Shown: in pieces, positions 9,160 to 22,466 of the stretch | How the letters are laid out: every line of letters starts with the position of its first letter | Numbering within the stretch: the stretch's first letter is position 1 | Origin: an uncultured Flavobacteriales bacterium | GTDB lineage: Bacteria; Bacteroidota; Bacteroidia; Flavobacteriales_G; Salibacteraceae | Length of the DNA stretch: 64,000 nt | Direction of reading: 5' to 3' | NCBI GenBank assembly: GCA_905479105.1 | Contig: CAJQLE010000002.1 | Coordinates: 310,001-374,000, forward strand | Position numbers and translations under genes: made by a program | Notes under the pieces: generated by a model | Seen by the model: only the letters and a program-made list of their open reading frames with translations | Told to the model about the DNA's origin: nothing | Database searches by the model: none

Positions 9160-11697
9160 ATGTTGCAACCAAGACCCTTTTTAGTGTACAAAAGTTCAGC
9201 CGGTTCGGGCAAAACATTTACACTATCAAAAGTCTTTTTGAGTATAGCTTTACGTTCACAAGACCCTCTTTACTTCAAGAAGATTTTAGCGATCACATTT
9301 ACAGTGAAAGCTGCAAATGAGATGAAAGAGCGCATCGTTAATTATCTATCTAGTATCAGTGGTAACCATAACTCAACACGAAAAGACGCCTCCTTCATGA
9401 AGGCTGCTTTAATGGAAGAGCTGGGCCTTAGTAATGAAGAAATAGAAAACAAATGCGGTATTATTCTTCACAGCATTCTTCATAATTATGGAGATCTCTC
9501 GGTCCTAACTATCGATAAGTTTATTACGCGTCTCGTGAAGTTATTTGCCAGTGAACTTTCCTTATCACCAGATTTTGAAATTGAAATCGATCAAAGTTTA
9601 TTTCTTGATCAAATCATTGACCTACTTTATGATAAGATTGGCGAGGACAAAGAATTAACTGATCTCGTTCTTAAGTTTTTACGATTCAGGCTAAATGATG
9701 AAAAGTCTGGAAAACTGGATGACGCCATAAAACGCACGGCCTTTTCACTACTCAGCGAAGAATTCTTCTATATCCAAGAAAATTTCAGAGAATACACCCC
9801 GAAAGAAATTTTCAAACTCAAAGATCAGTTAGATGAAGACACCGCTAAAATTGAAGGCTCAATAAAAATTATGTCTCAAAAAGCGCTGGATCTTATCGCG
9901 GTTTCAGGAGTTGAAGAGAAAGACCTTTACTACGGAAAGTCCGGTATTCTATCTTTCTTCAAAAAAACAGCCTCAGGTGATATGAGCGCAATACTTGACC
10001 CAGGTATAAGGGCCATTAAAACATTAGAAGAAGATAAATGGCATTCAAAAACCAATCATCCCGCAATTCAAAGCATTAGCACAGAACTCGGGCAGATCGC
10101 TAAGAACCTACTTAATCAAAAGGATGAAGCACAAAAGTTTTTTCTAATCACCGCAGCACGCAATGAGCTGTTTCGACTAGGATTCATAGGGGAATTAAGC
10201 AGGTTGATTGAAGAATTCAAGGAAAGTGAAAACATTCGACTGTTAAGTGACTTTAACCGTATGATTTCTGATAAATTTCTCGGTGAACAGGCTCCGTTTA
10301 TCTATGAAAGACTAGGCAATCAATTTGACAACATACTAATAGATGAGTTTCAAGACACATCAAATTTACAATGGCAAAATCTGATCCCTCTTGTCGAAAA
10401 CAGCTTGGCCGAAGCCAAAACCAATTTAATCGTTGGGGATGCAAAACAATCGATCTATCGCTTCAGGGGAAGCGAACCTCAACAATTCACAAACCTGCCT
10501 GAAGTTAATCACCCAGCACAAGAGCTTTTCAAATCTTCATATGAAGAATTTGTGCTGAATTCAAACTTTCGATCCGCAAGTAATATTGTGGAATTCAACA
10601 ATCGCTTTTTTTCACAATTCAGCACCAACATTTTATCAAGCGACTTTCAAAACACTTATACCAACCTAAAACAACAGCACATTTCGAAGGAACTTGGAAC
10701 GGTAAGATGGTGGTTTACTTCCACTGAAAGCAAAGCGAAAAAAGAAGATGCACTTCAATTGATGATTAATAGAGCGTTGGATCTTGTATCGAAAGAAAAC
10801 CTTTCTTCTGGTGATATTTGCTGCCTATTTAGAGCAAACAATGACGCTGCTACTTTTGCTTCAGCGATGCTGAAACATGATCTAGGCGTAATAAGTGAAG
10901 AAAGTTTATTGCTTAAAAACAACCCTGCAGTAGCGCTTCTGATTTCAACCTTATCAGCATCTAGATATTCCAAAGATCCTTTTCACCTCCAAAAGTGGCT
11001 CTCTAAGTTTCATCATGTAAAAAGAATCGATGAATACCATAAACTAGCTCAGCAGCTTAAAAAAGAAAAGTGGAATTTCAAGGACTTAATGAATGCTGTA
11101 GGTCTAAATTTTGATCCTCAATTATTACTGCAAGGTGAAATGTTCTCAAAAACATTCAGACTTGTTGATCTTTTCGAACTAGATATATCAGATCCTTTCG
11201 TTTTGAAGTTCATGGATTTTTGCACAGAATATGAATCGTCTGCAGCATACCTCAAAACATCGTTTCTCGACTTTTGGGATAAATGGTCAGATTCGCTTAG
11301 TATTCAGCTACCAGAGGATAAAAATGCGATTAGAGTTATGAGTATTCATAAATCTAAAGGTTTAGAATTCCCCGTGGTGATGGTCTTTTTACCGGAATTA
11401 GCAAAGGGGAGAAATACAAATGATGAGAGCTGGGTGAGTCTTAAAGAAGAACTTGGGATTGAACAAATGCCTTTAAAAACAAGTGCTCTGAAAAACACCC
11501 AATTTGAACATATCCTAAATCTCGAAGAAGAAAAATCCTCCCTTGATTTCATCAATCTTCTATATGTCGCATTTACTCGAGCCGAAACAAAGCTTGAAAT
11601 TTTTTCAAACCCTCCTAGTTCCAAAAATGATAGTACTGACTTTATCAAATCATGGGATCAATGGAATGAGGAAGAAAATTGCCTCAAGTTCTCCTAA
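9160..11697 (+). CDS. AddA/RecB-like UvrD helicase, no nuclease domain
   Basis: The ATG at 9160 gives 845 residues beginning just before Walker A; a TTG at 9145 would add five. Superfamily 1 helicase motifs are present: SSAGSGKTFTL (motif I), ILIDEFQDT (II), GDAKQSIYRFRG (III), LNSNFRS (IV), RVMSIHKSKGLEFPVVMVF (V) and LLYVAFTRA (VI). In AddA-type enzymes of Bacteroidota, of about 1050 residues, a PD-(D/E)XK nuclease domain follows motif VI. Here the protein ends about 30 residues after motif VI, at the interlocked stop of a convergent gene. The family unwinds broken DNA ends for recombination repair; this copy should be helicase-only. No AddB partner is in the window. Confidence 0.87.
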   Translation: MLQPRPFLVYKSSAGSGKTFTLSKVFLSIALRSQDPLYFKKILAITFTVKAANEMKERIVNYLSSISGNHNSTRKDASFMKAALMEELGLSNEEIENKCGIILHSILHNYGDLSVLTIDKFITRLVKLFASELSLSPDFEIEIDQSLFLDQIIDLLYDKIGEDKELTDLVLKFLRFRLNDEKSGKLDDAIKRTAFSLLSEEFFYIQENFREYTPKEIFKLKDQLDEDTAKIEGSIKIMSQKALDLIAVSGVEEKDLYYGKSGILSFFKKTASGDMSAILDPGIRAIKTLEEDKWHSKTNHPAIQSISTELGQIAKNLLNQKDEAQKFFLITAARNELFRLGFIGELSRLIEEFKESENIRLLSDFNRMISDKFLGEQAPFIYERLGNQFDNILIDEFQDTSNLQWQNLIPLVENSLAEAKTNLIVGDAKQSIYRFRGSEPQQFTNLPEVNHPAQELFKSSYEEFVLNSNFRSASNIVEFNNRFFSQFSTNILSSDFQNTYTNLKQQHISKELGTVRWWFTSTESKAKKEDALQLMINRALDLVSKENLSSGDICCLFRANNDAATFASAMLKHDLGVISEESLLLKNNPAVALLISTLSASRYSKDPFHLQKWLSKFHHVKRIDEYHKLAQQLKKEKWNFKDLMNAVGLNFDPQLLLQGEMFSKTFRLVDLFELDISDPFVLKFMDFCTEYESSAAYLKTSFLDFWDKWSDSLSIQLPEDKNAIRVMSIHKSKGLEFPVVMVFLPELAKGRNTNDESWVSLKEELGIEQMPLKTSALKNTQFEHILNLEEEKSSLDFINLLYVAFTRAETKLEIFSNPPSSKNDSTDFIKSWDQWNEEENCLKFS

Positions 11698-12158
11698 ATT
11701 GTGCCGAACATTTGTTCTAACTTTTGAGACCGATACCTGAATATTGACTCTAACTGTCTCCTCACAAAAAGCCAATGCGCAAAACGGCCAAGCGGACCTA
11801 AAGGAAGTGCATAATCGACTATATCCATTAGCTCTACTCCTCCATCAACTGCTTTAAAAAAATGCTTGTGATGCCAGAGAGCATAAGGACCAAAGCGCTG
11901 CTCATCAACAAAATACACCCCTTCTTCGACATGCTTTATCTCCGTGGTCCATCGCATTGGAATATTCAATAAAGGAGTTACGATGTAATTGATGATTTGT
12001 CCAGAATACATTTTATCCTCTAAGATATCCGTCAGAATTCTAAATTTCAGGTCATCAGGTGTAATCTCTTGCAGGTTCTTGGGAGAAGAAAAATAAGACC
12101 ATGCATCTTCCAGTGATAACGGAATTTTTTGTGTTCGAGATAATCGATATACTTTCAT
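11694..12158 (-). CDS. SRPBCC-family (START-like) protein
   Basis: The protein has 154 residues with no signal peptide, so it is cytoplasmic. The N-terminus SRTQKIPLSLEDAWSYFSSPKNLQEITP is the usual first strand and helix of SRPBCC ligand-binding proteins, and the middle (MRWTTEIKHVEEGVYFVDEQRFGPYALWHHKH) and the long C-terminal helix fit the fold. It resembles the group often labelled ligand-binding SRPBCC or cell-division-inhibitor-like proteins. Ligand and role are unknown. The stop codon interlocks with that of the helicase gene (CTAA), and the start lies 24 bp from the divergent GNAT gene, leaving little room for two promoters. Confidence 0.75.
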   Translation of the reverse strand: MKVYRLSRTQKIPLSLEDAWSYFSSPKNLQEITPDDLKFRILTDILEDKMYSGQIINYIVTPLLNIPMRWTTEIKHVEEGVYFVDEQRFGPYALWHHKHFFKAVDGGVELMDIVDYALPLGPLGRFAHWLFVRRQLESIFRYRSQKLEQMFGTI

Positions 12159-12182
12159 GGATACATAAACAAACCAAATCCA

Positions 12183-12641
12183 ATGAAGTTCTCCAACGAC
12201 ATCACTTTTAAGATCAATCGTTTCAAAGATTTAACCTCAACCGAAGCATTTGAGTTACTAAAACTTAGAAGCAAGGTATTTGTAGAGGAACAGATTTGCG
12301 TCTATTTGGATCCAGATAAAAACGATTTAGGCTCTGATCACGTCAGAGGACTTTCGAAAAGCGGAGAACTGTTGACATATTGCCGAATCTATAAAAGTGA
12401 ATGTTGGCATATAGGAAGAATAGCAACTAAGAACTCCGCAAGAGGCGGTGGACTTGGCGCTCAAATGGTGGTTGAGTCAATAAAGTATTGTCATTCCAAG
12501 CAATCGAGTCTAAGCATAGAAATGTCTGCACAAGTTTATCTTACTGATTTTTACAAAAATCTCGGATTCACACCTCAGGGTAGAATGTACCTCGAAGATG
12601 GAATACCTCACATAAAAATGTCTTATCAAAACAACCTTTAA
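12183..12641 (+). CDS. GNAT-family N-acetyltransferase, ElaA-like
   Basis: The protein has 152 residues. The N-terminal LLKLRSKVFVEEQICVYLDPDKNDLGSDH matches the ElaA group, and the acetyl-CoA motif follows as RIATKNSARGGGLGAQMV, then an SAQVYLTDFYKNLGF segment typical of the C-terminal half of GNAT domains. It should transfer acetyl from acetyl-CoA to an unidentified amine. It is a single gene; a 58-bp inverted repeat and the dnaB start follow it. The substrate cannot be deduced. Confidence 0.82.
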   Translation: MKFSNDITFKINRFKDLTSTEAFELLKLRSKVFVEEQICVYLDPDKNDLGSDHVRGLSKSGELLTYCRIYKSECWHIGRIATKNSARGGGLGAQMVVESIKYCHSKQSSLSIEMSAQVYLTDFYKNLGFTPQGRMYLEDGIPHIKMSYQNNL

Positions 12642-12658
12642 TTCATTGTTGATTAGTG

Positions 12659-12716
12659 GTGTACAACTATTGCATAACTCTCATAATGCTCATCACTCTA
12701 GCAATGCGTTGTACAC
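12659..12716. repeat. 58-bp inverted repeat between the GNAT gene and dnaB
   Basis: The outer arms GTGTACAAC (12659-12667) and GTTGTACAC (12708-12716) are perfect inverted copies. Shorter inner arms ATTGC (12669-12673) and GCAAT (12701-12705) are offset by one base on the two sides. Such a long imperfect hairpin with bulged asymmetry resembles a short attC site, but the outer boxes do not fit the RYYYAAC/GTTRRRY consensus. It could also be an operator or structured leader linked to dnaB. Confidence 0.55.
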
Positions 12717-12780
12717 TTCAAAAGATAACGCAAGGTGAATAAGTTTGAACCCAAATCGCAGTGTTGCCGTAAGCGTTATT

Positions 12781-12792
12781 TACCTTTGAAAC
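12781..12792 (+). promoter_or_regulatory. Probable -7 element of dnaB promoter
   Basis: TACCTTTG at 12781-12788 is a perfect match to the Bacteroidota -7 element TAnnTTTG and ends four bases before the dnaB ATG. A convincing TTG at the standard -33 spacing is not seen. If this element is used, the transcript would begin at or very near the start codon, so dnaB would be nearly leaderless. Confidence 0.4.
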
Positions 12793-14325
12793 ATGGAAGA
12801 GCCTAAAGCTTCGCAAGAACAGAAGAATAGCGGATTAAGCGTTGTAAGAAACAAAGTTAACAGTCCTGAATACGGTAAATTACCACCTCAAGCTACCGAT
12901 TTAGAAGAGGCCGTTCTTGGTGCCCTAATGCTAGATAAAGAGGCGTTAACAGACGTTATTGATGTTCTGAAAAAGGAAAGCTTCTACAAAGAAGATAACC
13001 AACTTATCTACGAATCAATACTAAGCCTATTCGAAAAATCAGAGCCCATTGATATTCTTACTGTTACCCAAGAACTAAAGAAACAAGGAAACCTGGAAAT
13101 TGTAGGAGGTGCTTTTTATATAGCTCAATTAACAAACCGCGTAGCCTCTAGCGCCAATGTTGAATACCATGCAAGAATAATTGCCCAAAAGCATATTCAA
13201 CGAGAATTAATTAAAATCTCTAGCGACACTATTAAAGAAGCTTATGATGAAACTGTCGATGTTTTTGATCTTCTAGACAGCGCAGAGTCCAGACTTTTCG
13301 AAGTTGCCGAAGGTAATATCCGGAAAAGTTATGAAGGAATGAACAAGCTGCTTCATAAGGCTATCAAAAAATTAGAGGATATCAGCAAAAAGGATGGAAC
13401 AAGCGGAGTACCTACTGGTTTTGGAGCTCTAGACAGAGTAACTGGAGGCTTTCAGCCTTCTGATATGATTGTTATTGCTGCACGACCAGGTATGGGTAAA
13501 ACAGCCTTCGTACTTTCTTTAGCGAGAAATGCAGCTGTAGACTTTAAAAAAGGTGTAGCTGTTTTTTCTTTGGAAATGTCTTCTCTTCAGCTAGTAAATC
13601 GTCTAATCGCATCTGAAACCCAAATCTCAGCCGAGAAACTAAAAAAAGGCACATTGGAACCTTATGAATGGGAACAATTAAACTCGAGAATAGGTAAACT
13701 TACGAATGCTCCTATTTTTATTAATGACACACCTGGATTGACCGTATTTGAACTTCGCGCCCAATGCCGAAGATTAAAAGCCGAAAAAGACATCCAGATG
13801 GTAATCATTGACTATCTCCAATTAATGAGTGGTTCGAGCGAAACAAAAGGAAATCGAGAACAAGAAATCAGTACCATTTCAAGAGCAATTAAAGGAATTG
13901 CAAAAGAATTAAGTATTCCAATTCTTGCTCTGAGTCAATTGAGCCGAGCAGTGGAAACACGAGGAGGAGATAAAAGACCACAATTAAGTGACCTGCGAGA
14001 ATCTGGAGCAATCGAGCAGGATGCCGATATGGTAATGTTTATTTACCGCCCTGAATATTACAACATACTTCAGGATGCTGATGGTAATAGCACCCAAGGT
14101 TTGGGAGAACTTATTATCGCAAAGCATAGAAATGGCTCTACCGAAGACGTCAAAATCAAATTCGAAAACCATCTCGCTAAATTTGTTGAGTGGGAAGAGA
14201 ATACTTTCGGACTAAATACTCCTCCAGAAGGCAAAGTTCAGGTGGATGATCAATATGACCGCCAAATTCTTCAATCCAAAAAATGGGACGCAGCAGACGA
14301 TGACAATGATGAACCTCCTTTCTAA
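12793..14325 (+). CDS. dnaB: Replicative DNA helicase DnaB
   Basis: The protein has 510 residues. It is the hexameric ring helicase that unwinds DNA ahead of the replication fork and recruits primase. The N-terminal domain starts with LPPQATDLEEAVLGALMLDKEA (about 33-55), followed by the linker and the RecA-like ATPase domain: ARPGMGKTAF (Walker A, about 231-241), VIIDYLQLMSG (Walker B, about 337) and LSDLRESGAIEQDADMVMFI. The C-terminus is acidic (DAADDDNDEPPF). No intein interrupts it. The next gene starts about 20 bases before the dnaB stop, so the two may be translationally coupled. Confidence 0.97.
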   Translation: MEEPKASQEQKNSGLSVVRNKVNSPEYGKLPPQATDLEEAVLGALMLDKEALTDVIDVLKKESFYKEDNQLIYESILSLFEKSEPIDILTVTQELKKQGNLEIVGGAFYIAQLTNRVASSANVEYHARIIAQKHIQRELIKISSDTIKEAYDETVDVFDLLDSAESRLFEVAEGNIRKSYEGMNKLLHKAIKKLEDISKKDGTSGVPTGFGALDRVTGGFQPSDMIVIAARPGMGKTAFVLSLARNAAVDFKKGVAVFSLEMSSLQLVNRLIASETQISAEKLKKGTLEPYEWEQLNSRIGKLTNAPIFINDTPGLTVFELRAQCRRLKAEKDIQMVIIDYLQLMSGSSETKGNREQEISTISRAIKGIAKELSIPILALSQLSRAVETRGGDKRPQLSDLRESGAIEQDADMVMFIYRPEYYNILQDADGNSTQGLGELIIAKHRNGSTEDVKIKFENHLAKFVEWEENTFGLNTPPEGKVQVDDQYDRQILQSKKWDAADDDNDEPPF

Positions 14326-15574
14326 TATCTTTCTTGTTGTATTTATGTTTCTTGCAAACGCTTCTTTTGCAAGACATATTCTTATCCCTATGGATGATGC
14401 TCAAAGCAATCATCTTAAATCATATGGAATAGCATATTGGTCATTAGAGCGAGAAGTTGAAGTTCAATGGCTTTTAAATTATCGAGGAGGCAGTTTTCTG
14501 ATTGAATTCTATGAAAACATCGAAAAAGAACTGATAATTCGAGGCGTTACTTATGAATTAATTCCTGACGCGAAAGCTGCAGCTATCCTACTTGACATAT
14601 CAAACCCTCAAGTAAATATGGATGCGGTGAAACTAGAAACAGTTCCAAAAATCGCAGTCTATTCACCTAAAAGCGCTCAACCTTGGGATGATGCCGTTAC
14701 TTTAGTGCTAGAGTATGCAGAGATTCCTTATGAAGTTATTTATGATGACGAAATCATAAATGGAAACCTTCATTTGTTTGATTGGCTTCACCTTCATCAT
14801 GAAGATTTCACTGGTCAATATGGAAAGTTTTACGGTTCCTATAGAAATCATAAGTGGTACAAGGATCAAGTATCTGAATTTGAAGAAACTGCATCCAGAC
14901 TAGGTTTCTCAAAAGTTTCCGAATTGAAACTAGCGGTCGCATTAAGGATAAAAGAATATACAGCCGGAGGTGGTTTTCTATTTTCAATGTGTTCAGGTAC
15001 CGACTCCTATGACATAGCATTAGCAGCCGAAAATGTGGATATATGTGAAAAAATGTTTGATGGAGATCCTGCTGATCCCATATCCCAAAAAAAATTGGAC
15101 TTTACTCGATCATTTGCATTCGAAGATTACAATATCAGCATGAATCCCATGGAATATGAATTCTCTGAAATTGACGGTACTCAAATTCACGCTAGAACTC
15201 CACCTACTGAAGATTTCATTACAATATTTGATTTCTCTGCTAAATGGGATCCTATTCCAACTATGCTCTGTCAAAATCATCAGCAAATAATCAAAGGGTT
15301 CATGGGACAGACAACCTCCTATAAAACCCAATTTATAAAACCTGAGGTTCTTGTTCTTGCTGAAAACAAAGGTTTAGGAGTGGCAAAATATATTCATGGT
15401 GAATTCGGAAAAGGTCAATGGACATTCTACGGAGGGCACGACCCTGAAGATTATCAGCACTTTGTAGGAGACCCTCCCACGGATCTTAATTTACATCCCA
15501 ATTCACCAGGATATCGATTGATCTTGAATAATGTTCTGTTTCCTGCGGCTAAGAAAAAGAAGCAAAAAACTTAG
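14306..15574 (+). CDS. Secreted conserved Bacteroidota protein (family sometimes labelled asparagine synthetase B)
   Basis: An ATG at 14306 or 14309, overlapping the end of dnaB, gives a good signal peptide (NLLSNIFLVVFMFLANASFA). The rest, about 400 residues, includes MDDAQSNHLKSYGIAYW and WLLNYRGGSFLIEF, sequences I associate with a Bacteroidota family that databases sometimes call asparagine synthetase B. No glutaminase-type N-terminal Cys and no SGGxDS ATP-binding loop is seen, so that name is not supported. The middle has GGGFLFSMCSGTDSYDIAL, similar in form to a glutamine-amidotransferase-like or ThuA-like nucleophile elbow. It probably acts in the periplasm or outside the cell; its function is unknown. 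It converges with the barrel gene, with interlocked stops. Confidence 0.72.
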   Translation: MMNLLSNIFLVVFMFLANASFARHILIPMDDAQSNHLKSYGIAYWSLEREVEVQWLLNYRGGSFLIEFYENIEKELIIRGVTYELIPDAKAAAILLDISNPQVNMDAVKLETVPKIAVYSPKSAQPWDDAVTLVLEYAEIPYEVIYDDEIINGNLHLFDWLHLHHEDFTGQYGKFYGSYRNHKWYKDQVSEFEETASRLGFSKVSELKLAVALRIKEYTAGGGFLFSMCSGTDSYDIALAAENVDICEKMFDGDPADPISQKKLDFTRSFAFEDYNISMNPMEYEFSEIDGTQIHARTPPTEDFITIFDFSAKWDPIPTMLCQNHQQIIKGFMGQTTSYKTQFIKPEVLVLAENKGLGVAKYIHGEFGKGQWTFYGGHDPEDYQHFVGDPPTDLNLHPNSPGYRLILNNVLFPAAKKKKQKT

Positions 15575-17319
15575 TTTTTAAACTTCCAGTCAATTGTTAT
15601 TTGCAGATAACGCGGAAGAATCGGGTATCCAGGCGCAATCAAAGGATCATCACTAAACAAGCCATAAGTGACATTAATATAACTAAAACTAATGTCTACA
15701 CTTTGAATCTGAGCTCGCGCAAATGGATCTATCTGAATATACTCTCCATACCTTTTATCATTCTGAATATACATTTGATCAACCATAGGATGATAGCCTC
15801 TCGCATAATAGTCAGAGAAGAACAAACCTTGGACCCCAATCTCCAAACCGACCTTCTTTTTAAATAATCGAAATAACACTGAAAAATCAGAATTTGCTAT
15901 CCAATTTGGAAGGCTATACAGCGTATCAAGATTATTAAATTGATAGGTAACTTTAGAGTGCGACCTGAACCTTTCTCCATCAAATCTATATCCTATAGAA
16001 GGAGAGATCAAGTTAATCGACTTATTTGACTGTACACTTGTGAAATCCCCAAGATAAAATACAGCATTCTTCAATGACTCAGTTTCAACTCCCAACTGTA
16101 TAGAACTCAGTTTTGAACCGTAAACTATTGTACCACCCGCCTTAAGCGATCTCGTTTTTTCATAATCTATTCTAACGCTCCCGAATTGACCATCATAAAG
16201 CTGATAAATCATCAATGGTTCGACTAGTGAATAATTTCCAAATAGCTTAAACCCAAAACCAACAGAAAATGCTGAAGGCTTGCCTAAACTGCCCAATCCA
16301 AGACTTGTTCCTAACAGTATGTCACCCACATTAAATCCAGAAAAATAGTACGTGCTCTTTGCTTTAAATTCATAAGAATCTGTTGTATAACCGAACTCCT
16401 CTTCAATGGAAGCATTAATAAAGTTCCTAGACAAGCTATTTGATGAATAATCAACAATATCGAATGAAACACTTGTCCTCGCATTCAGGGTCTTATTTGA
16501 ATCAACCTGTCGCGAATAATCTAAAAATAACGAAGTGCCCGCAGAAATAGATCTTATAGAATCTCGAAAAGACTCAACACTATTGACACTTTTAAAAACT
16601 GAATAAAAAACACTATCGGGACTTTCGTCAGTATAGACAAACTTCAAACTATGCAGATTTCCAGTAAGTCCAGTTAGAATTTTAGAGCGTGAAGTGTTAG
16701 ATATCAATCTTTTAATAGAAACACCTCCATTAATTGATGTTCTTCTCCAATAAGCTTGATTCAAAAAGACATCAGAGGATATACTACCAAAATCTCTTTG
16801 ACTCTGGTCGCCTGAAATAGAATATAAATCACCCTTTAGACCACCATTCATTTCATTATCCTTGATAAATGCATCTATTGATGTTTCTATTATAAAACCA
16901 CCAATATCGAGATTTGAGTACTTTCCTCCTATGTCAGTTCCTCGAGAAAAGGAACGTGCCATCCATCCTGGATACGCTAACCTATTGAAGTAAACTAAAA
17001 AGTTCTGATCATCGGATATCGGTCGGGCTAATAAGGCAGTTAGTTTCTGATTCGCATTAGCACCCAACATATAACTAATGCGTGAAAATGAACTAGTGTC
17101 ATCGTCTAACGAATCTCGTTGGACAAGATTATAGTAACCAATAGCATCTTCATTTAGAAAATCCATTGCCCTAAATCCACTAAAATGAGAACTATGAAAG
17201 CCTTGGAGGCTATCATCCACCCAATTTAAATTACCATATTTAGATACAATCTGCCCAAAAGAAGAGGAGCCTATTAATATTAAATACAAAAATATGATAT
17301 AGGTAAAAAGTGATTTCAA
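15571..17319 (-). CDS. Putative porin, outer-membrane beta-barrel
   Basis: The protein has 582 residues with a signal peptide (FTYIIFLYLILIGSSSFG). The mature part consists of alternating polar and aromatic strand segments and ends in a strand with YLQITIDWKFKN, as expected for an outer-membrane barrel. The early segment YGNLNWVDDSLQGFHSS...GFRAMDFLNEDAIGYYNLVQ fits the Bacteroidota 'putative porin' family. Substrate is unknown. The start lies about 22 bp downstream of the rRNA terminator and the gene is co-oriented with the rRNA operon, so leaky read-through is possible. Confidence 0.8.
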   Translation of the reverse strand: MKSLFTYIIFLYLILIGSSSFGQIVSKYGNLNWVDDSLQGFHSSHFSGFRAMDFLNEDAIGYYNLVQRDSLDDDTSSFSRISYMLGANANQKLTALLARPISDDQNFLVYFNRLAYPGWMARSFSRGTDIGGKYSNLDIGGFIIETSIDAFIKDNEMNGGLKGDLYSISGDQSQRDFGSISSDVFLNQAYWRRTSINGGVSIKRLISNTSRSKILTGLTGNLHSLKFVYTDESPDSVFYSVFKSVNSVESFRDSIRSISAGTSLFLDYSRQVDSNKTLNARTSVSFDIVDYSSNSLSRNFINASIEEEFGYTTDSYEFKAKSTYYFSGFNVGDILLGTSLGLGSLGKPSAFSVGFGFKLFGNYSLVEPLMIYQLYDGQFGSVRIDYEKTRSLKAGGTIVYGSKLSSIQLGVETESLKNAVFYLGDFTSVQSNKSINLISPSIGYRFDGERFRSHSKVTYQFNNLDTLYSLPNWIANSDFSVLFRLFKKKVGLEIGVQGLFFSDYYARGYHPMVDQMYIQNDKRYGEYIQIDPFARAQIQSVDISFSYINVTYGLFSDDPLIAPGYPILPRYLQITIDWKFKN

Positions 17320-17340
17320 ACTATTGTATTAAACTAATGC

Positions 17341-17378
17341 AAAAAAAAAGCCTCGCACTAAAAGTACGAGGCTTTTTA
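17341..17378 (-). terminator. Rho-independent terminator of the rRNA operon
   Basis: Read on the minus strand, GCCTCG, a mismatch, ACT, loop, AGT and CGAGGC form a strong hairpin (17350-17372) followed by a run of nine T. It lies immediately after the 5S gene. Confidence 0.9.
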
Positions 17379-17381
17379 AAA

Positions 17382-17490
<109 letters not shown>

Positions 17491-17534
17491 AAAATCATAA
17501 ATATTATAAAATCTCGGATAATATAGAATGTGTA

Positions 17535-20335
<2,801 letters not shown>

Positions 20336-20457
20336 CTCTATATTATCCAAGATTTCAAAGAACTACACTCATCACTTTTGATGAGTTTGTGTTGGAGATG
20401 GATTTGCACCATCAAAATACTATTCCAACAATTTAAAAAGATAGAAAACCTGACTAG

Positions 20458-20534
<77 letters not shown>

Positions 20535-20541
20535 ATTTGGG

Positions 20542-20615
20542 TAGTCCCGCGCGGACTTGAACCGCGGACCTCTACATTATCAGTGTAGCGCTCTAACCAG
20601 CTGAGCTACGGGACT
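20542..20615 (-). tRNA. tRNA-Ile (anticodon GAT)
   Basis: The minus strand gives a 74-nt cloverleaf: acceptor AGTCCCG paired with CGGGACT, D-arm TAGCTCAGCTGG, anticodon stem CTACA/TGTAG around CTGATAA (anticodon GAT), and T-arm CCGCGGTTCAAGTCCGCG. CCA is not encoded. It is the first spacer tRNA after 16S. Confidence 0.97.
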
Positions 20616-20730
20616 ATACATGAGCCCGAGCCCTTCTGGAATCCCTGAATGGGATTCGGGACGCACAACTCAGTTTTCTATTTTATAATAGATGAAAAGA
20701 TAGCCAGCATATACCGATTGTTTTCTCTAA

Positions 20731-22255
<1,525 letters not shown>

Positions 22256-22354
22256 AAAAACTAATAATACAATCAGATCAAAATCCCATGGATACATGCT
22301 GGCTTTTCTATCTTTTCAATCTTTTCAAAGAACATCCTTCTTTCAAAGGGAGCG

Positions 22355-22384
22355 CAAAGATAAAACCATATTTGATTTGCGCAA
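22355..22384 (-). promoter_or_regulatory. rRNA operon promoter
   Basis: On the minus strand TTG (22384-22382), a 19-base spacer and TATCTTTG (22362-22355) match the Bacteroidota primary sigma factor consensus (TTG at -33, TAnnTTTG at -7). It lies about 100 bases upstream of the 16S 5' end. The ribosomal protein promoter at 46578-46607 has the same -7 sequence and spacing. Confidence 0.75.
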
Positions 22385-22446
22385 GCCTATGCCATAAAAA
22401 AGATGAAGAAAACAGACCTCAAACAGCTCATTCATGATTAAACCTC

Positions 22447-22465
22447 TGATTATCAGATAAAAAAA
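22447..22465. repeat. 19-bp motif shared with 4220-4238, copy 2
   Basis: The same 19 bases as at 4220-4238, here directly following the stop of the minus-strand SDR gene. It may be part of a transcription end signal, but the T run precedes the palindrome in the sense of transcription, which is not the usual terminator order. Confidence 0.5.
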
Positions 22466-22466
22466 A

